Shown piece by piece: positions 51,322 to 58,743 of a stretch of DNA of 64,000 bases (the first letter of the stretch is position 1; each line of letters begins with the position of its first letter). The stretch covers positions 1-64,000 of the forward strand of contig JAWLCT010000013.1 of NCBI GenBank assembly GCA_041687015.1. The letters run 5' to 3'. Below the pieces are notes generated by a model that was given only the letters and a program-made list of their open reading frames with translations, had not been told where the DNA came from and ran no database searches. The position numbers were made by a program, and so were the translations under genes. The stretch comes from JALOAT01 sp041687015 (GTDB lineage Bacteria; Pseudomonadota; Gammaproteobacteria; Thiohalomonadales; Thiohalomonadaceae).

Positions 51322-51499
51322 AAGGAAGCGATCGGGCGGTGCGGCACCATGGGGAATCTGGAAAAAGCGTCGTTGGGATAAGCATAGTGCGCACGGTTCC
51401 GTCCCAGACCTGGCCATTTCCACCATACACCTGGCCACGCGCCGGTGACGCATCACGAAGGCGCGTTGGCGGGTTTCGGTGACATGCAGGATTCACTGC

Positions 51500-51865
51500 T
51501 TATTCAGTGCCGGTTTCCAACGCATCCTTGATCCGGCGCTCGATGATATTCATGTCCAGGCGGCTGCGATCCCGAACGATCTGCCGCACGGTTTCGTTCA
51601 CCGTGCTGAGATCCTCGAGCAGGTCACGCAGGATTTCCTGCTGTTGACGCACACGGGTGATTTCCTGGGGTTCGCGCACCAGATCGCGGACGATGGAATC
51701 TTCCGCGCGCGAGGCGACCACCGGCTCAGACTGGTCTTCCAGGTAAACGAAAGTTCGGCGTCCGGGCCCACGTTCCTCCTCAATGGGCATCACCGCACTC
51801 ACGCGATCGGAACGGACATATTTGCCATACCCGAGCGGCACCAGCACACCGTGTTGAACGCGCAT
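51500..51865 (-). CDS. RemA-like (DUF370-like) protein with C-terminal coiled coil
   Basis: 121 aa from the ATG at 51865, with GGAG nine bases upstream. Residues 1-55 (LVPLGYGKYVRSDRVSAVMP, GRRTFVYLED, VVASRAEDS) resemble the RemA/DUF370 pattern of Bacillus, in which the GYG/GFG and a basic pair before a 'GRRT' strand recur. The rest is a long helix (VRQQQEILRDLLEDLSTVNE). The family link is my inference and needs a profile search. Confidence 0.55.
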   Translation of the reverse strand: MRVQHGVLVPLGYGKYVRSDRVSAVMPIEEERGPGRRTFVYLEDQSEPVVASRAEDSIVRDLVREPQEITRVRQQQEILRDLLEDLSTVNETVRQIVRDRSRLDMNIIERRIKDALETGTE

Positions 51866-51952
51866 GGGAAACACTCCGGCACCGCATCGATGCCTTCGAC
51901 ACGCCTAAGGAGAGTCTAGGAATCAACGCGTGGCGGGTTGAAGAGCGGCCGC

Positions 51953-52459
51953 TCAGCCGAAGGTATCGTTCGGTTCGTGGGGTGCCCGCTTGCGGTGTGC
52001 GCCCAGGCGCGCCATCACCCGTGCCGTTGTGAGCAGGTTCGCGAGGGTTTCCGCCGGCAGATCGGCGGGGGGCAGCAGGGCAAGCAAGGTGTGGCGCTTG
52101 AGCACCACGAAATAGTCTTCCGGTGCAAACAAGTGCTTCGCCAGGGCAAAGCCGCGCTCCAGGTGGACCATGGCGCCGGGTCGGCGCCGGGTGATGAGGA
52201 GCTGTCCGTAGATGAGTTCCACCAGTGCCTGTGCGCGGGTGCTCCGGCGTGAGGTCAGAGCGGCGAGGCTCTCGTATTCCGCCTGCACATCGTCCCCAAG
52301 CGCGGCGTGGGCCAGCATGGCGGTGAGCCGCAACGCGAGCGAACCACGGCCGCGACGGCGCAGCGCCTGTTCGCGCTGTTCCACGGCATTCAGGACCTGC
52401 CTGGCCGTGTTTGCGGGACAGGGATCGGCATACCAGCGGCCCAACGTGAGGAATGCCAT
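51953..52459 (-). CDS. Hypothetical protein coupled to the LysR gene
   Basis: 168 aa, helical, with Ala/Leu/Arg-rich repeats resembling TPR-like helices (LALRLTAMLAHAALGDDVQA). It starts at an ATG overlapping the LysR stop (TGATG), with GGAAGG six bases before it. Translational coupling suggests a functional link to the regulator, but I recognise no family. Confidence 0.7.
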   Translation of the reverse strand: MAFLTLGRWYADPCPANTARQVLNAVEQREQALRRRGRGSLALRLTAMLAHAALGDDVQAEYESLAALTSRRSTRAQALVELIYGQLLITRRRPGAMVHLERGFALAKHLFAPEDYFVVLKRHTLLALLPPADLPAETLANLLTTARVMARLGAHRKRAPHEPNDTFG

Positions 52460-53325
52460 CAATCGCCTTCCAGCAGTCGCAGCATGGCGCGGCCCGCATT
52501 CGACAGGGTGCGCGAGGCATGGTGTACCACGCCCAGGTGGCGCACCAGCGCCAGTTCCGGCACGCGCAGCACCACGGTGTCATCATCGATCAACGTATGC
52601 GGCAGCACGCTCCAGCCCAGTCCAACCGACACCAGCATCTTGATGGTCTCCAGATAATTGGTGGACAGCCGCACCGTGGGATGCAGCCCGCGCGCGGCAA
52701 ACGCCTTCTCCATCAATGAGCGCGTGAAGGTGCTTTGACCCGGCAACACGGCCGGCGACTGCGCGAGCAGGTCCAGGCTCACACGCTTGCGCACGGCGAG
52801 CGGGTGGTCACGCCCGACCACCACCGCAAGCGGGTCGTCCCACAGCACGCGGGTGGTGAGATTGGCGGGGGCGGGTTCCGGCAGCGTGACCACCGCCAGT
52901 TCCAACTCACCGTGCAGCACCGCCTGGCAGGCCTCTTCCGAATCGAGAAAACGGATGTCCAGTTCCACCGCAGGATAGCGGCCAGTGAAGGCGCGCAGCA
53001 GCGACGGCAGATGATGCAGGCCCACATGGTGGCTGGTGCCAAAGGACAGCGGTCCGTCCACGCGTTCGGAAAGGTTGGACAGCGCACGGCGGCTGTCCTC
53101 CACCGCCTCCAGAATATGCCGCGCCCGCGGCAGCAGGGCGCGCCCGGCTTCGGTGAGGGACACCTGGCGCCCGATGCGGTCGAACAAGGGACTGCCCAGG
53201 GCCTGTTCCAGCGCCGTGATGCGCTTGCTCACCGCCGGCTGGGTCAGGAACAACCGCTCCGCCGCCGCCGAGAACGACGCATTCTCGGCCACGGCCACGA
53301 AGGCCTGCAGATTCGGAATGTCCAT
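52459..53325 (-). CDS. LysR-family transcriptional regulator divergent from leuC
   Basis: 288 aa: N-terminal winged helix-turn-helix (FSAAAERLFLTQPAVSKRIT) and a C-terminal effector-binding domain. The gene is read away from leuC, a layout conserved in Pseudomonas and relatives, so it is likely to act on the leu genes; the effector is unknown. A palindrome in the shared upstream region is a candidate binding site. Confidence 0.9.
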   Translation of the reverse strand: MDIPNLQAFVAVAENASFSAAAERLFLTQPAVSKRITALEQALGSPLFDRIGRQVSLTEAGRALLPRARHILEAVEDSRRALSNLSERVDGPLSFGTSHHVGLHHLPSLLRAFTGRYPAVELDIRFLDSEEACQAVLHGELELAVVTLPEPAPANLTTRVLWDDPLAVVVGRDHPLAVRKRVSLDLLAQSPAVLPGQSTFTRSLMEKAFAARGLHPTVRLSTNYLETIKMLVSVGLGWSVLPHTLIDDDTVVLRVPELALVRHLGVVHHASRTLSNAGRAMLRLLEGD

Positions 53326-53347
53326 GCCGGATGCCTGTCAGGAATCG

Positions 53348-53375
53348 ATTCTATGAAAAAGATGAATTGGAGTAA
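53348..53375 (-). promoter_or_regulatory. Possible lysR promoter
   Basis: On the minus strand TTACTC (53370-53375) and TAGAAT (53348-53353) stand 16 bases apart. The fit to -35/-10 is moderate. The palindrome at 53381-53398 lies just upstream of it. Confidence 0.4.
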
Positions 53376-53380
53376 TGAGT

Positions 53381-53398
53381 CCAGCCTACGTAGACTGG
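53381..53398. promoter_or_regulatory. Candidate LysR operator between lysR and leuC
   Basis: CCAGCCTACGTAGACTGG is a near-perfect palindrome of two 9-base halves (one mismatched pair) in the divergent region. LysR regulators usually bind T-N11-A dyads in such a place; binding here is unproven. Confidence 0.6.
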
Positions 53399-53418
53399 CA
53401 CTTCGAATCAAGCAGTGG

Positions 53419-53605
53419 CGGAAGAGACAAACACGGGGGACACGGGGAACACGGGGATTTCCGTTTGTAGGAGCGGCCTAAGGCCGCGACGGCGCGGCAT
53501 ACCCAGACAATCGCGGCCTGAGGCCGCTCCCACAGGCGGAGTTCCTACCTGATCACACGGATATCCCCCGTGTTCCCCGTGTCCCCCGTGTTAATGCCTT
53601 TTTGC
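53419..53605 (+). repeat. Inverted-repeat element in the leuC leader (CACGGGGRA units) with nested REP
   Basis: The left arm (53419-53457) has CACGGGG three times; the right arm (53561-53604) has CCCCGTG units, then GTGTTAATGCCTTTTT. The REP palindrome (53466-53534) fills much of the loop. Unlike most copies it follows a promoter region, not a stop codon. The whole gene-free stretch 53326-53628 thus holds a lysR promoter, the palindrome, this element and the leuC ribosome-binding site. Confidence 0.92.
53466..53534. repeat. REP palindrome pair nested in the leuC leader element
   Basis: TGTAGGAGCGGCCTAAGGCC at the left and TCGCGGCCTGAGGCCGCTCC at the right form an inverted pair about 20 bases apart. 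This is the typical REP/REPIN form of gammaproteobacteria. Confidence 0.9.
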
Positions 53606-53628
53606 GCAGTTTCTACGGAGTGATGCCC

Positions 53629-55050
53629 ATGAGCGGCAAGACGCTTTACGACAAGTTGTGGGATGCGCACGTGGTGCGCTGTGATGAGGACGGCACCTGT
53701 CTTCTCTATATCGACCGGCACCTGGTGCACGAGGTGACCTCGCCCCAGGCCTTCGAGGGCCTGCGCCTGGCCGGGCGCACGCCGTGGCGGGTGGGGTCGG
53801 TCATCGCCACGCCCGATCACAACGTGCCCACCACGGCGCCCGAGCGCAAGGGTGGCATCGCCGCCATCGCCGACGAGATCGCACGCCTCCAGGTGCAGAC
53901 CCTGGACCAGAACTGTGCCGACTTCGGCATCAACGAATTCAGGATGGACGACCTGCGCCAGGGCATCGTGCACGTGGTGGGGCCGGAGCAGGGCGGCACG
54001 CTGCCCGGCATGACGGTCGTGTGCGGTGACTCCCACACCTCCACCCACGGCGCCTTCGGTGCGCTGGCCCACGGCATCGGCACCTCCGAGGTGGAGCACG
54101 TGCTCGCCACCCAGTGCCTGTTGCAGAAAAAGTCCAAGGCCATGCTCGTCTCGGTGGACGGCAAGGTGGGCCCGGGCGTCACCGCCAAGGACATCGTACT
54201 GGCCATCATCGGCGAGATCGGCACGGCGGGCGGCACCGGCTATGCCATCGAGTTCGGCGGCGAGGCCATCCGTGACCTCTCCATGGAAGGCCGCATGACC
54301 GTGTGCAATATGGCCATCGAGGCGGGCGCCCGCGCGGGCATGGTGGCGGTGGACGACAAGACCATCGACTACGTGCGTGGCCGGCCCTATGCACCGAAAG
54401 GCGAGGTGTGGGAGCAGGCCGTGGCCGCCTGGCGCGCGCTGAAATCGGACCCGGATGCGGAGTTCGATCGCGTGGTGCGCATCGACGCGACGACCATCCG
54501 CCCGCAGGTCACCTGGGGCACCTCGCCCGAGATGGTGGTCGCGGTGGATGGGAAGGTGCCCGATCCGGCCAACGAACCGGATGCCGTGAAGGCCGACGGC
54601 ATGCGCCGTGCCCTCAAGTACATGGGCCTCACGGCCAACACGCCCATCGAGCAGATCGCCGTGGACAAGGTCTTCATCGGCTCCTGCACCAACTCGCGCA
54701 TCGAAGACCTGCGCGCTGCCGCGCAAGTGGTGAAGGGCAAGAAAAAGGCCGCCAACGTGAAGCAGGTGCTCATCGTGCCCGGTTCCGGTCTGGTGAAGCA
54801 GCAGGCCGAGGCCGAGGGGCTCGACAAGGTGTTCATCGAGGCCGGCTTCGAATGGCGCGAGCCCGGCTGCTCCATGTGCCTGGCCATGAACGCCGACCGC
54901 CTGGAAGCGGGCGAACGCTGCGCCTCCACCTCGAACCGCAACTTCGAGGGACGCCAGGGCGCCGGCGGCCGCACCCACCTGGTCAGCCCCGCCATGGCCG
55001 CCGCGGCGGCGGTGGCGGGCCACTTCGTCGACGTGCGGAATTGGAATTGA
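53629..55050 (+). CDS. leuC: 3-isopropylmalate dehydratase large subunit
   Basis: Isomerises 2- to 3-isopropylmalate in leucine synthesis, with leuD. 473 aa from the ATG at 53629, chosen for its eight-base spacing from ACGGAG; an ATG six bases earlier is too close. The 4Fe-4S cysteines C353 (GSCTNSRIEDL), C414 and C417 (GCSMCLAMN) are all present. The stop is immediately followed by the next repeat element. Confidence 0.97.
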   Translation: MSGKTLYDKLWDAHVVRCDEDGTCLLYIDRHLVHEVTSPQAFEGLRLAGRTPWRVGSVIATPDHNVPTTAPERKGGIAAIADEIARLQVQTLDQNCADFGINEFRMDDLRQGIVHVVGPEQGGTLPGMTVVCGDSHTSTHGAFGALAHGIGTSEVEHVLATQCLLQKKSKAMLVSVDGKVGPGVTAKDIVLAIIGEIGTAGGTGYAIEFGGEAIRDLSMEGRMTVCNMAIEAGARAGMVAVDDKTIDYVRGRPYAPKGEVWEQAVAAWRALKSDPDAEFDRVVRIDATTIRPQVTWGTSPEMVVAVDGKVPDPANEPDAVKADGMRRALKYMGLTANTPIEQIAVDKVFIGSCTNSRIEDLRAAAQVVKGKKKAANVKQVLIVPGSGLVKQQAEAEGLDKVFIEAGFEWREPGCSMCLAMNADRLEAGERCASTSNRNFEGRQGAGGRTHLVSPAMAAAAAVAGHFVDVRNWN

Positions 55051-55226
55051 AGAAAAAAGCGCAAACACGGGGGACACGGGGAAATCTGTGTGGGTGGGAA
55101 TTCCACCTGTAGGAGCGGCCTCAGGCCGCGATGGTGCGGTATGCCGAGATCAATCGCGGCCTGAGGCCGCTCCTACAAACAAGAAATCCCCGTGTTCCCC
55201 GTGTCCCTCTGTTAATGCCTTTTCCT
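55050..55226 (+). repeat. Inverted-repeat element between leuC and leuD with nested REP
   Basis: The left arm (55050-55084) begins at the last base of the leuC stop codon and has CACGGGG units; the right arm (55185-55224) has CCCCGTG units, then CTGTTAATGCCTTTTCC. A near-perfect REP pair lies inside (55108-55177). Confidence 0.92.
55108..55177. repeat. REP palindrome pair nested in the leuC/leuD element
   Basis: TGTAGGAGCGGCCTCAGGCC at the left and TCGCGGCCTGAGGCCGCTCC at the right match each other in full across 24 bases, separated by about 22. The best-preserved copy of the three in the window. Confidence 0.93.
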
Positions 55227-55241
55227 GCTGAGGTCTGAAGA

Positions 55242-55877
55242 ATGGAAAAGTTGAACAAGTTGAATGGGATTGTGGCGCCGCTTGATCGGGCGAACGTCGA
55301 CACGGACGCCATCATTCCCAAGCAGTTTTTGAAGTCCATCAAGCGCTCGGGTTTCGGCCCGAATCTCTTTGATGAGTGGCGCTACCTGGACGTGGGCGAG
55401 CCCGGCATGGACAACAGCGTCCGGCCGCTCAACCCGGATTTCGTGCTTAACCAGCCCCGTTACCAGGGGGCGCAGATCCTGCTCGCCCGCCAGAACTTCG
55501 GCTGCGGCTCCAGTCGCGAACACGCCCCGTGGGCCTTGCTGGACTACGGCTTCAGGGTCATCATTGCGCCCTCGTTCGCCGACATCTTCTTCAACAACTG
55601 CTTCAAGAACGGCATCCTGCCCGTCGTGCTCGGCGAGGCCACGGTGGACCAGTTGTTCAAGGAAGTCGCCGCGAGCGAAGGCTACAAGTTGGCGATGGAC
55701 CTGGACGCCCAGACCCTCACCACGCCTGCGGGCGAAGTGATCCGTTTCGAGGTGGACCCGTTCCGCAAACACTGCCTGCTCGAAGGCCTCGACGACATCG
55801 GCCTGACCCTGCAGCACGTGGACGCCATCCGCGCCTACGAAGCCAAGCGCCGCGCCGAAGCGCCCTGGCTGTTTTAG
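55242..55877 (+). CDS. leuD: 3-isopropylmalate dehydratase small subunit
   Basis: Swivel-domain partner of LeuC. 211 aa with RANVDTDAIIPKQFLKSI and the substrate loop FGCGSSREHAPWAL. GAGG eight bases before the ATG. Between two repeat elements, at 55050-55226 and 55884-55988. Confidence 0.97.
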   Translation: MEKLNKLNGIVAPLDRANVDTDAIIPKQFLKSIKRSGFGPNLFDEWRYLDVGEPGMDNSVRPLNPDFVLNQPRYQGAQILLARQNFGCGSSREHAPWALLDYGFRVIIAPSFADIFFNNCFKNGILPVVLGEATVDQLFKEVAASEGYKLAMDLDAQTLTTPAGEVIRFEVDPFRKHCLLEGLDDIGLTLQHVDAIRAYEAKRRAEAPWLF

Positions 55878-55883
55878 AGAGCG

Positions 55884-55988
55884 GGAGAAAAGCCATTAAC
55901 CACGGGGAACACGGGGGACACGGGGTAAGAAACCTCTCGTCTTTCCCCGTGTTCCCCGTGTCCCCCGTGGTTCAAGCTTTTTGCTTTT
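55884..55988 (+). repeat. Inverted-repeat element between leuD and leuB (CACGGGGRA units)
   Basis: The most compact intact copy. The left arm (55885-55926) has GAGAAAAGCCATTAACC, then CACGGGG units; the right arm (55941-55984) has CCCCGTG units, then GTGGTTCAAGCTTTTTGC. The loop is about 15 bases. The arms pair across about 40 bases with few mismatches, starting seven bases after the leuD stop. Confidence 0.93.
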
Positions 55989-56003
55989 GGAATGTAAGAA
56001 CAG

Positions 56004-57077
56004 ATGACGAAGAAGATTGCTGTACTGCCGGGTGACGGCATTGGGCCGGAGATTGTCGCTGAGGCCGTGATGGTGCTCGAGGCGCTGCGGGATCGGTTCG
56101 GGCTGAAGGTGGAGATGGAGCACGGCCATATCGGCGGTGCCGGCTACGACGCCGCGGGCCATCCGCTGCCCGATGCCACACTGGCGCTGGCCAAGGCGGC
56201 CGATGCGGTGCTGCTCGGCGCCGTGGGCGGCCCCAAGTGGGAGCCGCTGCCCATCGCGGTACGCCCGGAGAAGGGCCTGCTGGGCATTCGCAAGGGCCTG
56301 GAGCTGTTCGCCAACCTGCGTCCCGCCCAGGTCTACCCGCAGCTTGCCTCCGCCTCTACCCTGAAGCCGGAAGTGGTCGCGGGCCTCGACATCATGATCG
56401 TGCGCGAGCTCACCGGCGGCATCTACTTCGGCCAGCCGCGCGGCATCCGCGAGAACGACCAGGGTGAACGCGAGGGTTACAACACCCTCGTTTACAGCGA
56501 GAGCGAGATCCGGCGCATCGCGAAATCCGCCTTCGACATTGCCATGAAGCGCAACAAGCGCGTGTGCTCCATCGACAAGGCCAATGTGCTCGAGTGCACG
56601 GAGCTGTGGCGCGAGATCGTGACCGATGTGGCAACCGGGTATCCCGAGGTGGAACTGAGCCACATGTACGTGGACAATGCCGCCATGCAACTGGTGCGGA
56701 ATCCGAAGCAGTTCGACGTGATGCTCACCGACAACATGTTCGGCGACATCCTCTCGGACGAGGCCTCCATGCTCACCGGCTCCATCGGCATGCTGCCGTC
56801 CGCGTCGCTTGATGCCAACGGCAAGGGCATGTACGAGCCCATCCACGGCTCGGCCCCGGACATCGCCGGCCAGGGCATTGCCAACCCCATCGCCACGATT
56901 CTCTCCGTGTCGATGATGTTGCGTTACACCCTGAATGAAACGGCCCTGGCCGACCGCGTGGACGCCGCCGTGTCGAAAGTCCTCGACGCCGGCCTGCGCA
57001 CGGTGGACATCTGGACCGAAGGCTGCAAGAAAGTCGGCACCGCCGACATGGGCGCCGCCATCGTGGCGGCACTCTGA
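56004..57077 (+). CDS. leuB: 3-isopropylmalate dehydrogenase
   Basis: NAD-dependent oxidative decarboxylation of 3-isopropylmalate in leucine synthesis. 357 aa with the family motifs AVLPGDGIGPEIV, VRELTGGIYFGQPRG and the substrate/metal aspartates in DNMFGDILSDEASML. The Shine-Dalgarno is weak (TAAGAA). Ends 9 bases before the next repeat. Confidence 0.97.
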   Translation: MTKKIAVLPGDGIGPEIVAEAVMVLEALRDRFGLKVEMEHGHIGGAGYDAAGHPLPDATLALAKAADAVLLGAVGGPKWEPLPIAVRPEKGLLGIRKGLELFANLRPAQVYPQLASASTLKPEVVAGLDIMIVRELTGGIYFGQPRGIRENDQGEREGYNTLVYSESEIRRIAKSAFDIAMKRNKRVCSIDKANVLECTELWREIVTDVATGYPEVELSHMYVDNAAMQLVRNPKQFDVMLTDNMFGDILSDEASMLTGSIGMLPSASLDANGKGMYEPIHGSAPDIAGQGIANPIATILSVSMMLRYTLNETALADRVDAAVSKVLDAGLRTVDIWTEGCKKVGTADMGAAIVAAL

Positions 57078-57085
57078 AATGAATA

Positions 57086-57186
57086 ACAACGCGGAGTGCG
57101 CGGAGATGCGGAGGACGCGGAGGAAATCAATGGCAACGGTTTTCTCCGCGACCTCCGCGTCTCCGCGACCTCCGCGTTTATCCCGT
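57086..57186 (+). repeat. Inverted-repeat element between leuB and asd (CGCGGAG units)
   Basis: Left arm 57088-57125 with CGCGGAG units; right arm 57140-57182 with CTCCGCG units, then CGTTTATCCC. A third unit variant, with both arms changed together. Confidence 0.88.
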
Positions 57187-57205
57187 GATTAAGTGAGGTA
57201 GCGAA

Positions 57206-58318
57206 ATGAAGCGCGTAGGGTTGATCGGTTGGCGTGGCATGGTGGGTTCGGTGCTCATGGATCGCATGCGCGCCGAGAAGGATTTCGATCTCATCGATCC
57301 GGTGTTCTTCACCACCTCGAACCCGGGCGGCAAGGGTCCCGCCATCGGCAAGGACGTGCCGCCGCTGAAGGACGCCCACAGCATCGACGAGCTGAAGGCC
57401 ATGGAGGTGATCATCTCCTGTCAGGGCGGTGATTACACCAAGGAGATGTATCCGAAACTGCGCGAATCCGGTTGGAACGGTTACTGGATCGATGCGGCTT
57501 CCACGCTGCGCATGAAGGACGATTCCATCATCGTCCTCGACCCGGTCAACAAACAGGTGATCAAGGACGGCATCGCCAAGGGCATCAAGACCTACGTGGG
57601 CGGCAACTGCACCGTGTCGCTCATGCTCATGGCCATCGGCGGCCTGTTCGAGCAGGGGCTCATCGAATGGATCACGCCCATGACCTACCAGGCGGCCTCC
57701 GGCGCCGGCGCGCGCAACATGCGCGAACTGATCCAGCAGATGGGTGCCATCAACAACGAAGTGAAGGCGCTGGTGGACGACCCGGCTGCCGCCATCCTGG
57801 AAATCGACCGCAAGGTGGCTGATTTCATCCGCTCCGACGCCTATCCCACCGACGCCTGGCCGGTGCCCCTGGCCGGTAGCCTCATCCCGTGGATCGACGT
57901 GCCCCTGGAATCGGGCCAGTCGAAGGAAGAGTGGAAGGCGCAGGTGGAGTGCAACAAGATCCTGGGCCGCTCCGATCGCCCGATCCCCATCGACGGTCTG
58001 TGCGTGCGCATCGGCGCCATGCGCTGCCACAGCCAGGCATTGACCATCAAGATGACCAGGGACGTGCCGCTCAACGAGATCGAAAGCATCATCGCCGAGC
58101 ACAATCAGTGGGTGAAGGTGGTGCCCAACGACCGTGAAGTTACCATGCGAGACCTGACCCCGGCCGCCGTCACCGGCACACTCACCGTGCCCGTCGGGCG
58201 CCTGCGCAAACTCAACATGGGTCCCGAATACCTCACCGCCTTCACCGTGGGCGACCAGCTCCTGTGGGGTGCCGCCGAACCTTTGCGCCGCATGCTGCGC
58301 ATCCTGCTGGAGGGCTGA
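57206..58318 (+). CDS. asd: Aspartate-semialdehyde dehydrogenase
   Basis: Reduces aspartyl phosphate to the semialdehyde for lysine, threonine and methionine and cell-wall diaminopimelate. 370 aa, Gram-negative type, starting MKRVGLIGWRGMVGSVLMDR. Catalytic C135 in GGNCTVSLM and the histidine in IGAMRCHSQALTIK region are present. GAGG before the ATG. Its last 19 bases (58300-58318) are repeated after the assembly gap. Confidence 0.97.
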   Translation: MKRVGLIGWRGMVGSVLMDRMRAEKDFDLIDPVFFTTSNPGGKGPAIGKDVPPLKDAHSIDELKAMEVIISCQGGDYTKEMYPKLRESGWNGYWIDAASTLRMKDDSIIVLDPVNKQVIKDGIAKGIKTYVGGNCTVSLMLMAIGGLFEQGLIEWITPMTYQAASGAGARNMRELIQQMGAINNEVKALVDDPAAAILEIDRKVADFIRSDAYPTDAWPVPLAGSLIPWIDVPLESGQSKEEWKAQVECNKILGRSDRPIPIDGLCVRIGAMRCHSQALTIKMTRDVPLNEIESIIAEHNQWVKVVPNDREVTMRDLTPAAVTGTLTVPVGRLRKLNMGPEYLTAFTVGDQLLWGAAEPLRRMLRILLEG

Positions 58319-58319
58319 G

Positions 58320-58398
58320 GCGGGGAGAAGAGAACACCACGGAGACCACGGAGGGCCACGGAGAGAAGCAATGGTTTTCTCCGTAGCCTCCGTAGTTG
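58320..58398 (+). repeat. Inverted-repeat element after asd (CACGGAG units), cut by the gap
   Basis: Left arm with three CACGGAG units after GGGGAGAAGAGAACACC; right arm TTCTCCGTAGCCTCCGTAG before the gap. The same stretch recurs at 58519-58597 beyond the Ns, followed by TGTTTGTTTGGTGC. The true genome probably has one copy. The gene-free stretch 58319-58743 holds this element, the gap, the duplicated flank and the element at 58651-58743. Confidence 0.8.
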
Positions 58399-58498
58399 NN
58401 NNNNNNNNNNNNNNNNNNNNNNNNNNNNNNNNNNNNNNNNNNNNNNNNNNNNNNNNNNNNNNNNNNNNNNNNNNNNNNNNNNNNNNNNNNNNNNNNNN
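58399..58498. other. Assembly gap, 100 N
   Basis: A run of exactly 100 N between asd and asd2. Because the flanks are the same 99 bases, the gap is probably artificial and its real length may be negative. Confidence 0.99.
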
Positions 58499-58650
58499 CA
58501 TCCTGCTGGAGGGCTGAGGCGGGGAGAAGAGAACACCACGGAGACCACGGAGGGCCACGGAGAGAAGCAATGGTTTTCTCCGTAGCCTCCGTAGTTGTGT
58601 TTGTTTGGTGCGTAGCCTGGATTGCGCGTTGTTCCATCCGGGCTGGGCGA

Positions 58651-58743
58651 GGAAGAGAAAACCACTGAGGCCACGGAGAGCACAGAGAAGAAAAATGCAT
58701 TTCTCCGTGGCCCTTCGTGGCCTCCGTGGTTGAGGCTTTTTTG
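58651..58743 (+). repeat. Inverted-repeat element immediately before asd2 (CACGGAG units)
   Basis: Left arm (58651-58693) GAAGAGAAAACCACTGAGG, then CACGGAG and CACAGAG; right arm (58697-58742) CTCCGTG units, then GTGGTTGAGGCTTTTTT. The arm ends one base before the asd2 ATG; GAGG inside it (58732-58735) is the only ribosome-binding site available, eight bases from the start. Confidence 0.9.

Larger units (their letters stand above)
58300..58597. repeat. 99-base direct duplication flanking the gap
   Basis: 58300-58398 and 58499-58597 are identical over exactly 99 bases, on both sides of exactly 100 N. This is the picture of two assembly contigs that overlap by their k-mer length, joined without merging. 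Confidence 0.9.

Noticed and set aside
53545..55077. A 510-codon minus-strand frame opposite leuC
   Set aside because: Shadow of leuC. Its His-rich product and its extension into the repeat elements show that it is not real.
53466..55177. REP sequences as evidence for a RAYT transposase here
   Set aside because: No RAYT or other transposase gene is in the window.
55884..55988. The 9-base tandem units as a CRISPR array
   Set aside because: Units are 9 bases with no unique spacers, the arms are inverted relative to each other, and no cas genes are present.
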